NCBI GenBank assembly: GCA_964459465.1
Contig: CAYWLR010000007.1
Span: forward strand, 1 to 64,000
Source of the DNA: CALAMC01 sp964459465
GTDB lineage: Bacteria; Zixibacteria; MSB-5A5; GN15; PGXB01
Direction of reading: 5' to 3'
Length of the DNA: 64,000 nt
A program made the translations under genes and the position numbers. Shown piece after piece: positions 8,644 to 17,896 of the stretch. Within the stretch, counting starts at the first letter, position 1. Each line of letters begins with the position of its first letter. The notes under the pieces were generated by a model, which did not search any database, was not told the DNA's origin, and saw only the letters and a program-made list of their open reading frames with translations.

Positions 8644-9726
8644 ATGGGTAAAAAGACAAATTGCATCACGGTTGCCCTGGATATAATGGGCGCCGACACC
8701 TCGCCGGAATCAATTATGGAAGGCGGCCTCTGGGCCGCTCGGGAGAAACCGGAACAAATCCGCGTGGCGCTGATCGGAAAAGAAGAAATAATTAACGATT
8801 ACATGCGCCGTCAGAAGGAGATTCCGGAAAACATCATAATTGAAAACGCGCCGCATGCCGTCGCCATGACCGATACCCCCACGGAGGGAATCCGCAAGAA
8901 AAATTCCTCGATTGCCATTGGCCTGCAGATGCAAAAGGACGGCAAGACCGATGCTTTTGTTTCCGCCGGAAATACCGGGGCCGTGATGGCTTCATCGATT
9001 TTGATTCTGGGCCGGGTCGAAGGCGTTCTGCGTCCGGGCATCGGCTCTTTTTTTCCGACGTCAAAAGGCAAACCAACATTAGTGCTGGACGTCGGCGCCA
9101 ACGCCGAATGCAAGCCGGTCAACCTGTACCAGTTCGGTGTCATGGGTTCGGTCTATACGTCGCTGATGTATGGTCGGACTTCGCCGCGCATCGGCCTGTT
9201 GTCCATCGGTGAAGAGAAGAGTAAGGGCAACGAATTGATTTTTCAGGCCCATGAGATATTCGCCCGATCCGGATTGAATTTCGTCGGAAACGTCGAGGGT
9301 CGAGATATTCTGGCCGGGAAAGTGGACGTGGTCGCCACCGATGGTTTTGTTGGCAACATCATCCTCAAGTTTGCCGAATCGGTCGAAGGATTTTTAACCG
9401 AATCTTTGAGGCACCAGATACAAACGAATGTATTCTCGAGGGTGGGTGCGGCTCTGATGACGCCATTTTTGAAAAGGCTTCGTCGCTCATTCGATTACAG
9501 TGAATATGGCGGGGCGCCGCTTCTGGGGGTTGACGGGGTTTCGATTATTTGTCATGGTTCATCGTCAACAAAGGCGATAAAAAACGCCGTCCTGGTTGCC
9601 ATGGATATGGTGCGACACAGGATCAATGAAAATATCAGGCAGGAAATGCTTGGCTTAAACAATGGAAACGGAAATGCCGCAAATAGTCAGGTCGAAAATA
9701 ATAGGTCTGGGATCTCATCTTCCTGA
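8644..9726 (+). CDS. plsX: Phosphate acyltransferase PlsX
   Basis: Converts acyl-ACP to acyl-phosphate, the first committed donor for phosphatidic acid synthesis through PlsY. The 360-residue length fits. Family features include DIMGADTSPE near the N-terminus, SAGNTGAVMA, LDVGANAECKP and the C-terminal GGAPLLGVDGV region. The last 50 bp or so overlap the start of fabH, so the Asn/Ser-rich tail is probably dispensable. Confidence 0.95.
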   Translation: MGKKTNCITVALDIMGADTSPESIMEGGLWAAREKPEQIRVALIGKEEIINDYMRRQKEIPENIIIENAPHAVAMTDTPTEGIRKKNSSIAIGLQMQKDGKTDAFVSAGNTGAVMASSILILGRVEGVLRPGIGSFFPTSKGKPTLVLDVGANAECKPVNLYQFGVMGSVYTSLMYGRTSPRIGLLSIGEEKSKGNELIFQAHEIFARSGLNFVGNVEGRDILAGKVDVVATDGFVGNIILKFAESVEGFLTESLRHQIQTNVFSRVGAALMTPFLKRLRRSFDYSEYGGAPLLGVDGVSIICHGSSSTKAIKNAVLVAMDMVRHRINENIRQEMLGLNNGNGNAANSQVENNRSGISSS

Positions 9727-10663
9727 AACGCGTTTAACTAACGCCGACCTGGAAAAAATGGTGGATACCTCGGACGAATGGATTCGTACGAGAACAGGGA
9801 TTGTCGAAAGGCGGATATTAACAAGCGGGCTGGGGTGCACCCATATGGGCGAGGATGCATCCTGGAAAGCGATGAAAATGGCCGGGCTGAAGCCGGAAGA
9901 CATTGACCTGGTCATTTATGCCACGGTGACGCCCGATTACCGGTTGCCGTCGGCGGCGTGCATTCTGCAGAAGAAAATGGGGCTTAAAAACGCCGGAACA
10001 TTCGATATCGTCGCGGCCTGTGCCGGATTCATCCATGGTTTATCGGTGGCCGATGCCTTTATACAAATCGGCAAGTTCAAGAATATACTCGTGATCGGGG
10101 CCGAGGCCCTGTCCAGCGTCACCGATTACACCGACCGCAATACTTGCGTTCTGTTCGGTGACGGAGCCGGCGCGGTCATCGTCACGGCCACCACCGAAGA
10201 CAGCGGCATCCTGTCCACGTTTTTCAAATCCGACGGCAACCAGGCCGAGCTTTTATGGATCCGTGAAGGCGGTTCACTGATGCCGGTGCACAAGATGAAA
10301 GACCATACCAAAAACGTATATATAGAGATGAACGGCAGTGAGGTCTTCAAGCATGCCGTTCGTCAGATGGCCGATGCTTCGATGCGAGCGCTCAAGAGCG
10401 CCGGTTTGAAATCATCCGACGTGGACTGGCTTATCCCGCATCAGGCCAATGTGAGAATCATGGACGCCACCGCCAAAAGACTCGATATCCCCGCTGAAAA
10501 GGTGTTTATCAATATCGAAAAATGCGGGAATACTTCGGCCGCTTCGGTGCCGATTGCTCTTGACGAAGCATACCGTGAAGGTAAATTGAAGGACGGTGAC
10601 ATAATCCTGATGACCGCATTCGGCGGCGGACTGACCTGGGCTTCGGCGGTCGTGAGGTGGTAG
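9674..10663 (+). CDS. fabH: Beta-ketoacyl-ACP synthase III
   Basis: Starts fatty acid chains by condensing acetyl-CoA (or a branched primer) with malonyl-ACP. The catalytic triad is visible: Cys116 in AACAGF, His in PHQANVRI and Asn in EKCGNTSAAS. ATG 9674 is chosen because GGAAACGGAA lies just upstream; the in-frame ATG at 9662 has no ribosome-binding site. The gene overlaps plsX by about 53 bp, suggesting translational coupling. Confidence 0.95.
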   Translation: MPQIVRSKIIGLGSHLPETRLTNADLEKMVDTSDEWIRTRTGIVERRILTSGLGCTHMGEDASWKAMKMAGLKPEDIDLVIYATVTPDYRLPSAACILQKKMGLKNAGTFDIVAACAGFIHGLSVADAFIQIGKFKNILVIGAEALSSVTDYTDRNTCVLFGDGAGAVIVTATTEDSGILSTFFKSDGNQAELLWIREGGSLMPVHKMKDHTKNVYIEMNGSEVFKHAVRQMADASMRALKSAGLKSSDVDWLIPHQANVRIMDATAKRLDIPAEKVFINIEKCGNTSAASVPIALDEAYREGKLKDGDIILMTAFGGGLTWASAVVRW

Positions 10664-10673
10664 GAGTTTGTTT

Positions 10674-11609
10674 ATGAATAAAGTGGCCATTGTCTTTCCG
10701 GGACAGGCGTCGCAATATGTCGGCATGGGCCGGGATCTGTATGACGCCAGCGAGGAAGTTCGCAAATTGTATGCTGACGCTGCGGAGTATATCGGGGAAG
10801 ATATTGCCAGAATTTCTTTCGAGGGCCCGGCCGAGACGTTGAAACAGACGCGTTTTACGCAACCGGCCATATTGCTTCATTCGCTGGCTGTTCTGACCCT
10901 GTTGAAGGATAATATTCCCGAAACCGAAGTGGCCGCCGGTCATTCGCTCGGGGAGTATGGGGCGTTGGCCTTGGCCGGAGTTTTAAGCTATAACGATGCC
11001 GTACGCGCCGTGGCCCGTCGAGCGGCTTTAATGGAAGAAGCCTGCCGGAAAGAACCAAGCACCATGGCCGCGATTCTGGGGCTGGAAGAAACCAGAATAT
11101 TCGAGATATGCAAAATAGCTTCGGCGTCGGGTGTGGTTGTCCCCGCCAATTTCAATTCCACGGGGCAGGTGGTCATTTCGGGAAGTGTCGCCGGAGTCGA
11201 AAAAGCCTGTGAGTTGTGCAGGGAAGCCGGGGCCAAACGGGCCATGATATTGCAGGTGGGCGGTGCCTTCCACTCGCCCTTGATGGCATCGGCGCAACCG
11301 GGAATGCGCGAGTTTCTGGATACGGTGACATTCCACAACCCGAAAATAGACGTCATTCCCAATGTGACCGCCACGCAGGAGCGGGATGCCATGATGCTCA
11401 AAGAGCTTTTGATAGAGCAGTTGACTTCTCCGGTAAAATGGCGGCGGACGATGTCGGCCATCAATCAATACGGAGTTGATACGTTCATTGAAGTCGGTCC
11501 GGGAAAGGTTCTGGTCGGTCTGGCCAAACGGGAGGTCAAAGCGGCCAATTTTATAAATATTGATACGTTGCAGGACGTGGAACAATTCAAAACGGTTGCG
11601 GTAAGTTAA
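10674..11609 (+). CDS. fabD: Malonyl-CoA:ACP transacylase
   Basis: Transfers malonyl groups to ACP. It shows FPGQASQY at the N-terminus, the nucleophile Ser91 in GHSLGE, an arginine in the VARRAALM segment and the catalytic His in GGAFHSPLM. ATG 10674 is preferred over the in-frame TTG at 10668 because TAGGAG (10661-10666) is correctly spaced only for the ATG. Confidence 0.95.
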   Translation: MNKVAIVFPGQASQYVGMGRDLYDASEEVRKLYADAAEYIGEDIARISFEGPAETLKQTRFTQPAILLHSLAVLTLLKDNIPETEVAAGHSLGEYGALALAGVLSYNDAVRAVARRAALMEEACRKEPSTMAAILGLEETRIFEICKIASASGVVVPANFNSTGQVVISGSVAGVEKACELCREAGAKRAMILQVGGAFHSPLMASAQPGMREFLDTVTFHNPKIDVIPNVTATQERDAMMLKELLIEQLTSPVKWRRTMSAINQYGVDTFIEVGPGKVLVGLAKREVKAANFINIDTLQDVEQFKTVAVS

Positions 11610-11612
11610 ACC

Positions 11613-12353
11613 ATGCGGTTTAAAGGAAAAACAGCATTGATTACCGGGTCGGCCCGGGGTATCGGGCGGGCCATCGCCGAGCGGCTGGCCTCGGAAGGAG
11701 CCCGGGTGATTATCTCCGACGTTCTTGAAGACGTCGCGGAGAATACCGTCAGGGAATTTCGGGCCAAAGGGTATGAGGCCGTTGCCATGAAAGCCGACGT
11801 TTCCAAAGCCGACGACGCCGGCCGTTTGATCGACGAAGCGGTGAAAAAATATGAAACACTTGACATTGTTGTCAACAATGCCGGAATTACGCGCGATGCG
11901 CTTATGATGAGAATGAAGGAAGCCGACTGGGATGCGGTTTTGAACGTGAATCTTAAAGGGGCGTTCCTGGTGACCCAGGCCGCTGCGAAAGTCATGATAA
12001 AACAGCGTTCCGGACGGATTGTGAATATATCGTCGGTGGTGGGTCGGATGGGCAACGCCGGGCAGACCAATTACGCCGCCAGCAAGGCCGGACTGATCGG
12101 CCTGACCAAGGCCGCGGCCAAGGAACTGGCGTCACGCGGGATAACGGTCAACGCCATTGCCCCCGGATTCATTAAAACCGAAATGACCGATAAGATGCCG
12201 GAAGCGGCCCGCGAAAAGCTATCCGGGGGAATCCCCCTGGGACGGCTCGGCCTGCCCGAGGACGTCGCCGCGGTGACTGCCTTTCTGGTGTCTGATGACG
12301 CCGCTTATATCACGGGCCAGGTGCTCGGGGTGGACGGCGGCCTGCTGATGTAA
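11613..12353 (+). CDS. fabG: 3-oxoacyl-ACP reductase
   Basis: NADPH-dependent SDR enzyme of 246 residues catalysing the first reduction of the elongation cycle. It shows TGSARGIG (11-18) for the cofactor, NNAG (88-91), and the catalytic Ser140/141, Tyr154 and Lys158 in the YAASK motif. The C-terminus GQVLGVDGGLLM is typical of FabG. It lies 3 bp after fabD. Confidence 0.95.
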   Translation: MRFKGKTALITGSARGIGRAIAERLASEGARVIISDVLEDVAENTVREFRAKGYEAVAMKADVSKADDAGRLIDEAVKKYETLDIVVNNAGITRDALMMRMKEADWDAVLNVNLKGAFLVTQAAAKVMIKQRSGRIVNISSVVGRMGNAGQTNYAASKAGLIGLTKAAAKELASRGITVNAIAPGFIKTEMTDKMPEAAREKLSGGIPLGRLGLPEDVAAVTAFLVSDDAAYITGQVLGVDGGLLM

Positions 12354-12391
12354 ACAAAACCAGAAGTGATAAATATTACAAGGAGGAGAGG

Positions 12392-12628
12392 ATGTCTGAC
12401 ATTGCCCAGAAAGTGAAGGACATTATCGTCGAGCAATTAGGAGTTGACGTCGCTCAAGTGACCGAGGATGCCAAATTTGTCGAGGACTTGAGTGCGGATT
12501 CTCTCGATACCGTGGAACTGGTCATGGCTCTGGAAGAGGAATTTTCCATAGAAATTCCGGATGAAGACGCCGAGAAGATTACTTCGGTTGGCGATGCCAT
12601 TAAGTATATTCAGGAGCATCAAAGTTAA
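12392..12628 (+). CDS. acpP: Acyl carrier protein
   Basis: A 78-residue acidic carrier. Ser37 in the ADSLDTVEL motif is the phosphopantetheine attachment site. A strong AAGGAGGAGAGG ribosome-binding site precedes the ATG, in keeping with the high expression this protein needs. It sits between fabG and fabF as usual. Confidence 0.97.
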   Translation: MSDIAQKVKDIIVEQLGVDVAQVTEDAKFVEDLSADSLDTVELVMALEEEFSIEIPDEDAEKITSVGDAIKYIQEHQS

Positions 12629-12643
12629 GGAATCGACTACTGA

Positions 12644-13888
12644 ATGGAAGAAGCAAGAACCGTCATAACCGGGATGGGGATAGTTTCCCCGTTCGGATGC
12701 GATCTCGATCAGTACTGGCAGGCCATTGTCTCCGGGAAAAGCGGCATAGTCACGATCGACCGTTTTGACGTGAGCGAGTACACGACCCGTATTGCGGCAC
12801 TGGTAACCGGATTCGAACCGGACAATTACATCGACAAAAAGGAAGGCCGGCGCATGGACCTGTGCCAGCAGTATGCCGTTGTGGCGTCACAGCTGGCGAT
12901 AAATCATGCCGGTATCGACGTCGAAAAGATCGATCGGTTACGGGCCGGAGTCATAATCGGTTCAGGAATCGGCGGAATAAACACGTTTGAAAAACAGCAT
13001 GAGGCGCTGCTCAAGGGCGGGCCGCGCAAAGTTTCGCCCTTTTTCATACCGATGATGATCGTTGATATGTGCGCCGGGTTGATAGCCATTCGGTTTGGAT
13101 TCCGCGGTCCCAACTACGCCACGGTATCGGCCTGTGCCTCTTCGTCGCATGCCATCGTCGATGCCTTCCGGGCCATACAAAGGGGCGAGGCGGACATCAT
13201 GCTTGCCGGCGGTGCCGAGGCGACCATCACGCCGACGGCGCTGGCCGGATTCTGTTCGGCCCACGCCATTTCGACGCGCAACGATGAGCCGGCCCGGGCT
13301 TCCCGTCCATTCGACAAAGACCGTGACGGTTTTGTTATGGGTGAAGGCGCCGCGATTCTGGTTCTGGAATCTCTGGAGTCGGCCAGGGCCCGGGGGGCGA
13401 CCATATATGCCGAGATCCTCGGCGGCGGAGTGACCTGCGATGCCTATCATATCACGGCGCCGCTTCCCGACGGCGACGGGGCTCGTCAGGCCATGGTCAA
13501 TGCCATCTGTGACGGCGGGATGACGCCCGATGACGTTGATTATATCAACAGTCATGGAACCGCCACGCCGCTTGGTGACATTGCCGAAACCAAAGCCATT
13601 AAGACCGTTTTCGGTGACCGGGCGTACAAAATCCCCGTGAATTCCACCAAATCCATGGTGGGTCATTTGCTGGGAGCGGCCGGGGCCATTGAAGTGGTGA
13701 CGTCGGTTTTATCGCTGGGCGCACGCCGGTTGCACCCGACCATAAACCTTGAGAACCCGGATCCGGAATGTGACCTTGACTATGTCGCCGGCCAGGCCAG
13801 AGACTTTGATTTCGATACGTTTTTGAGCAATTCTTTCGGCTTTGGCGGACACAATGTCAGTATTCTCGGACGGCGATTCAGCGAATAG
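12644..13888 (+). CDS. fabF: Beta-ketoacyl-ACP synthase II
   Basis: Elongating condensing enzyme of 414 residues. It shows the catalytic Cys164 in SACASSSHA and the two active-site histidines in NSHGTATPLGD and KSMVGHLLGAAG. The C-terminal SNSFGFGGHN glycine-rich strand is intact. It closes the FAS II set, with rnc 5 bp downstream. Confidence 0.96.
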   Translation: MEEARTVITGMGIVSPFGCDLDQYWQAIVSGKSGIVTIDRFDVSEYTTRIAALVTGFEPDNYIDKKEGRRMDLCQQYAVVASQLAINHAGIDVEKIDRLRAGVIIGSGIGGINTFEKQHEALLKGGPRKVSPFFIPMMIVDMCAGLIAIRFGFRGPNYATVSACASSSHAIVDAFRAIQRGEADIMLAGGAEATITPTALAGFCSAHAISTRNDEPARASRPFDKDRDGFVMGEGAAILVLESLESARARGATIYAEILGGGVTCDAYHITAPLPDGDGARQAMVNAICDGGMTPDDVDYINSHGTATPLGDIAETKAIKTVFGDRAYKIPVNSTKSMVGHLLGAAGAIEVVTSVLSLGARRLHPTINLENPDPECDLDYVAGQARDFDFDTFLSNSFGFGGHNVSILGRRFSE

Positions 13889-13893
13889 TACTG

Positions 13894-14670
13894 ATGGTGA
13901 GATTGTTTGAATCGATCAGAAAAATATTCCATCGACCGGCCGGTCCGGATCAAACGGATACTGGGCTGGCCGCTAAATTTTCCGATGTTTTCGGCTATCA
14001 TTTCAAAACGCCGGTGCATCTTCGGGAGGCCCTGACCCACCGCTCCTACGTTCGCAATGTTGACCATAAGGCCCGGTCCAACGAGCGCCTGGAATTTCTG
14101 GGGGACTCGGTTCTGGGCATTATTGTTTCTGAATACCTTCACAGTCATTACCCCGATTATGCCGAGGGCGAACTGACCAAAACCAAAGCTCTGCTGGTTA
14201 ATGAAACGGCCCTGGCCGGAATTGCCAAGACCTCGCGACTTAATGAGTTTATATTTTTATCCGACGATGAGGAACGGACCGGCGGGCGGGACCGCGCCTC
14301 AATCACATCCGACGCTTTCGAAGCCGTTGTCGGGGCAATATATCTCGACGGCGGCCTTGACCCGGCCCGCGATTTTATTTACCGGATTCTTCTGACCAAC
14401 GAAAAGAAAATCATATCCGATGAAAACCAGCGCAACTATAAAGGTGAACTGCTGGAGTATTTGCAGGCCCGGGGCGAAAACCCGCCGTACTATGAAGTGG
14501 TATCGGAAAACGGGCCGGATCACGCCAAAATTTTCCGCGTGGCGGTGAACACCGGCGGGACGATTACGGGAATCGGCGAAGGTTCCACCAAGAAAGAGGC
14601 CGAGCAAAGAGCGGCCGCCGATTCTCTCCAAAAGCTCGAAGAAATAAACCAACCGGACAAAGAAGATTGA
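13894..14670 (+). CDS. rnc: Ribonuclease III
   Basis: Double-stranded RNA endonuclease involved in rRNA and mRNA processing. It has the catalytic signature ERLEFLGDSVL (64-74), the second acidic motif EAVVGAIYLDGGL, and a C-terminal dsRNA-binding domain (about 185-250, starting NYKGELLEYLQ). Placement after fabF is a common arrangement. Confidence 0.95.
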   Translation: MVRLFESIRKIFHRPAGPDQTDTGLAAKFSDVFGYHFKTPVHLREALTHRSYVRNVDHKARSNERLEFLGDSVLGIIVSEYLHSHYPDYAEGELTKTKALLVNETALAGIAKTSRLNEFIFLSDDEERTGGRDRASITSDAFEAVVGAIYLDGGLDPARDFIYRILLTNEKKIISDENQRNYKGELLEYLQARGENPPYYEVVSENGPDHAKIFRVAVNTGGTITGIGEGSTKKEAEQRAAADSLQKLEEINQPDKED

Positions 14671-14691
14671 GAAATACGGGGCGCGAAACGG

Positions 14692-14720
14692 TTGACGGAC
14701 GGCGTGTTTTTCATTATCAT
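14692..14720 (+). promoter_or_regulatory. Promoter of etfB
   Basis: TTGACG (14692-14697), a 17-bp spacer and TATCAT (14715-14720), each box one base from consensus. The ATG of etfB follows at 14755 after a GGAGG ribosome-binding site. Confidence 0.6.
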
Positions 14721-14754
14721 ACTTTTCCATTATGAATGACAGGCTGGAGGAATT

Positions 14755-15540
14755 ATGAACATATTCGTACTTATAAAGCAGGTTCCCGAAATTGAACTGA
14801 TTAAGGTCGATACCTCGGCCAACCAGGTGGTTTTGCCGTCGGGACCCGGCGTGGTCAACCCCTTCGATGAGTATGCCGTCGAAGAAGCGCTGCGCATCAA
14901 AGAAAAAAGCGGCGGCAAGGTGACGGTCATCACCGTCGGAACCGACCGGGCCGAATCGGCGTTGCGGGCCTGTCTGGCCCTGGGCGTGGATGAGGCATAT
15001 CTTGTCAGCGATCCACTTTTCGAAAAATCCGATCCCCAGGCTATCGGCAAAATTCTGGCGGCGGCTCTCAAGAAACTGGGCAATTATAATCTTATTCTGG
15101 CCGGCAAACAGGCCATCGATGACGACGCCGCCCAGGTGCCGGGAGCCGTGGCGGCCGGTCTGGAACTGCCGCAGGCCATGTTTGTCAAGAAAATAGAGTC
15201 CATCGATGATACTAAAGCAACCGTGTACCGCACGACGGAAGAAGGTTATGATATCGTCGAACTGGCTCTACCGGCCGTAATTTCGGTCGTCAAGGAAATC
15301 AATGAGCCGCGTCTGCCGTCGCTTAAAGGCAAAATGGCGGCCAAGAAAACTCCCATAAGCAAATTAAGCGCGGCGGATATAGGTCTGGATGGATCGGCGA
15401 TAGGTGCCAATTCGCTGACGAAAATCGAAAAAGTCGCTCCGCCGCCGCCGCGTCAGAAAGGCGAGATGATCGAAGGTGAAACACCCGACGAAATCGCCGA
15501 AAAGCTGTATAATAAACTAAAAGAAAACCAGATTTTATAA
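14755..15540 (+). CDS. etfB: Electron transfer flavoprotein subunit beta
   Basis: A 261-residue EtfB, the subunit that pairs with EtfA to carry electrons between acyl-CoA dehydrogenase-type enzymes and the quinone pool or a bifurcating partner. It shows the N-terminal MNIFVLIKQVPE, NPFDEYAVEEAL, and the AMP-site segment AGKQAIDDDAAQVPG. It has its own promoter and ends at a strong terminator. No etfA or dehydrogenase gene is adjacent, which is unusual. Confidence 0.92.
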   Translation: MNIFVLIKQVPEIELIKVDTSANQVVLPSGPGVVNPFDEYAVEEALRIKEKSGGKVTVITVGTDRAESALRACLALGVDEAYLVSDPLFEKSDPQAIGKILAAALKKLGNYNLILAGKQAIDDDAAQVPGAVAAGLELPQAMFVKKIESIDDTKATVYRTTEEGYDIVELALPAVISVVKEINEPRLPSLKGKMAAKKTPISKLSAADIGLDGSAIGANSLTKIEKVAPPPPRQKGEMIEGETPDEIAEKLYNKLKENQIL

Positions 15541-15563
15541 AACCGGTTGAAATTGATATTATG

Positions 15564-15591
15564 GACCGCCGCTTCTTGGCGGTCTTTTTTT
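15564..15591 (+). terminator. Rho-independent terminator after etfB
   Basis: Perfect 7-bp stem GACCGCC / GGCGGTC around GCTTCTT, followed by seven T residues. Confidence 0.85.
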
Positions 15592-15593
15592 AT

Positions 15594-15622
15594 TTGAAAC
15601 AATTTTGGCATCATTCTATATT
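15594..15622 (+). promoter_or_regulatory. Promoter of the secreted-protein gene at 15631
   Basis: TTGAAA (15594-15599), a 17-bp spacer and TATATT (15617-15622). Predicted initiation near 15629 practically coincides with the ATG at 15631, implying a leaderless or near-leaderless mRNA. Confidence 0.55.
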
Positions 15623-15630
15623 CGATAATA

Positions 15631-17841
15631 ATGAGAAGAGTTTTCTTTATATCGATACTGGTGTTCTTTTCCGTATCCTCGGCTGTCCGCGCCACGACGC
15701 TCACCGGTCTGCTCAACGATGTGAAAATCATGTATTTCTATGAGCATGAAAGCGATATCGACTGGCCGCTTATTTACTACCTGGTCGCCGAACAGGGTTG
15801 CCAGATGGAATTAGCCGGGTTTTCTTTGGGCCCGATTTTCAGGTGCGAAATTGACCGAGACACGCAGTTTGACCTTGGGCTGTCCCGGTGTCTGATACCC
15901 GACACGTCGGTGACCACGATCGATTCGGCCTTCAGGATGATTGTCGGCCTTCGCGCCCCCGACGTCGTGATGATGTCGGGCGATACAACGGCCGACATGT
16001 ATCAGGCCATCGTGGCTTATATCAAAGATAATGCCGAAATGCCCGGACTGTATTCGACGGTTCGGGCGATGTACCACTGCACCGATGATAAAAATGAAGC
16101 AACGATTTTTTCCAATACCATGTTTTATGTATCCCGGGACGGGGAACAGATTGAGCGGATGGTTTTCCGCTTGACCGGGGATACTTTCGATCGGGAGCGC
16201 CATAAGCGATATTCAATGTATCGCCCCGACGATAGTCTTCGGGTGGAAAATAATGCAACCGGGACATTTGCGACCGCGGCCATGTCGTATAAGCTGACCG
16301 ATGCTCTTGACGCCTGCGTTCACAATTCGGCCTTGCGAGCAATGCTGACCGAGTATGCCAAAAAACACGAGACCTTTCTGGCCGACGCGGCCATGCAAAC
16401 CGGCGGGCGACGTCTTGAAGACATGTTTGCCGCGTTGGACCAACTTAAAAATATAAGGATCGATTATCGTCCCACGGGAGGCGGGCCGGAATGCGAGCGA
16501 TTCATGGATTATATGGAAAGCCGGATGGACCGGGTCGTTTCCGCCATAATGGATGAAAGCGGTTTTGTCTTCGACGCCGACGCCATTTTGATGCGGACCT
16601 CCGAAGGCGACATTTTAAAAATATCCACGGCATATGTCAACGACGGCGCCCCTGATTATCGAGTCAGGCGATTGAAACTGAAATCCGGGGCCGGGTTACA
16701 TGATTCTGCCCTGGATACAATCGGATTTGCGGTTCCGCCATATCAGACCGTCAGGAGGGATTATGCCGTTGTTATTCCGGCGGATTCCCATTCATCGGTT
16801 GACGCCGATGCGTTTTATATCGAGGCAGAGCTGGGCTTTGGCGATCGGAAAATGACTTTCCGGCGTAAATTGACGGAGCCGGATAAAAAGGCCGTCAAGC
16901 TGACTTTTATCCCGACTTTTCGACTGGTCAATCCTTTCCAGGGAGAATGGGTTGATCATCTGGTGGAAATGACGCAGCTCAAGCTCCTGATTGAAAAGCC
17001 CGAATCGTTTGCCGCCGAGACCAAGCTGGAATTCATCACTCCGCCGAGCGTGTATGTCGGTACCTACCGACAGGATATTTCGCTTAAAGCCGGCGACCGT
17101 TCCTATGAGATAAACCTTCCCGTGGCTATCGGCAAAAGCGCCGGAAATCAAAGACACCAAATCATGGCCAATCTCAAGGAGGGTGAAAGGACTCTGGGTT
17201 CGGACCGGGCCCATATTCTGGGGCTGGAATGTAAAATCGATGAAAAGCTGAAAGTAGCCCTGGTGGGCGGAACGGAGGGGCTTCTGGAAGATATCTTGCG
17301 TATGACCGGAGTCGGTTATCAGACGGTTTCCGACCGCTATCTCGAAACGGGCTATTTTGGCTTTTATGATATTCTGCTTCTCGACACGGATTGTCTCAAG
17401 CGTTATCCCTCGCTTGAAAAAGTCGGAGACAAATTAAAGCAATTCATGCAAAATGGCGGGACGATAATCGTCTTCGGCCAAACCGGCCAATCGCCCGACG
17501 GGCCGTTGCCGGTTACAGTCGTTCCGGTCGAGCATTATCCCGGCGCGGGTCAGATCAAACTTAATGGTAGCGCCGCCGACCCGCTTTTCAAACATACCTA
17601 TCAAATAAATCCGAATGGCCTGATTGGTGCCGTGAAGCCGGGCTATCGTATGTATCCGGCCCGGGTTTTCCCCGGAGAAATCATTATATCAGCCGGGTCC
17701 GGTGCGGCTCTTTTGAGTCGGACCATTGTCGGTTCCGGTCAATTGATTTACTGTGGATTTCCGGTGCTGGACATGTTCGCCGACCTTGAGCCTCAAAGCG
17801 TCAGATTTTTCGCGAATTTGATAAATTTTTCCCGCAAATAA
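15631..17841 (+). CDS. Uncharacterised secreted protein with amidotransferase-like C-terminal domain
   Basis: I do not recognise this 736-residue protein. It begins with a clear signal peptide (MRRVFFISILVFFSVSS, cleavage near residue 22). A middle region of mixed alpha/beta and beta-rich sequence follows. The last 200 residues or so resemble a class I glutamine amidotransferase-like fold, with KVALVGGTEG, a DILLLDTD strand, NGGTIIVFGQTG and SGQLIYCGFPVLD. No catalytic Cys in a GCxG-type elbow is evident, so this domain may only bind a ligand. The start is fixed by the signal peptide, yet no ribosome-binding site precedes it. Confidence 0.7.
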   Translation: MRRVFFISILVFFSVSSAVRATTLTGLLNDVKIMYFYEHESDIDWPLIYYLVAEQGCQMELAGFSLGPIFRCEIDRDTQFDLGLSRCLIPDTSVTTIDSAFRMIVGLRAPDVVMMSGDTTADMYQAIVAYIKDNAEMPGLYSTVRAMYHCTDDKNEATIFSNTMFYVSRDGEQIERMVFRLTGDTFDRERHKRYSMYRPDDSLRVENNATGTFATAAMSYKLTDALDACVHNSALRAMLTEYAKKHETFLADAAMQTGGRRLEDMFAALDQLKNIRIDYRPTGGGPECERFMDYMESRMDRVVSAIMDESGFVFDADAILMRTSEGDILKISTAYVNDGAPDYRVRRLKLKSGAGLHDSALDTIGFAVPPYQTVRRDYAVVIPADSHSSVDADAFYIEAELGFGDRKMTFRRKLTEPDKKAVKLTFIPTFRLVNPFQGEWVDHLVEMTQLKLLIEKPESFAAETKLEFITPPSVYVGTYRQDISLKAGDRSYEINLPVAIGKSAGNQRHQIMANLKEGERTLGSDRAHILGLECKIDEKLKVALVGGTEGLLEDILRMTGVGYQTVSDRYLETGYFGFYDILLLDTDCLKRYPSLEKVGDKLKQFMQNGGTIIVFGQTGQSPDGPLPVTVVPVEHYPGAGQIKLNGSAADPLFKHTYQINPNGLIGAVKPGYRMYPARVFPGEIIISAGSGAALLSRTIVGSGQLIYCGFPVLDMFADLEPQSVRFFANLINFSRK

Positions 17842-17896
17842 CTTATATTGACCGATTCGGAACTGCCCGATGAGGATTGCGTTTTAAGGCATAACT

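Noticed and set aside
12962..13666. A 234-codon minus-strand open frame opposite fabF.
   Set aside because: Antisense shadow of a clear fabF; composition rich in Gly, Arg and His as expected from reverse reading.
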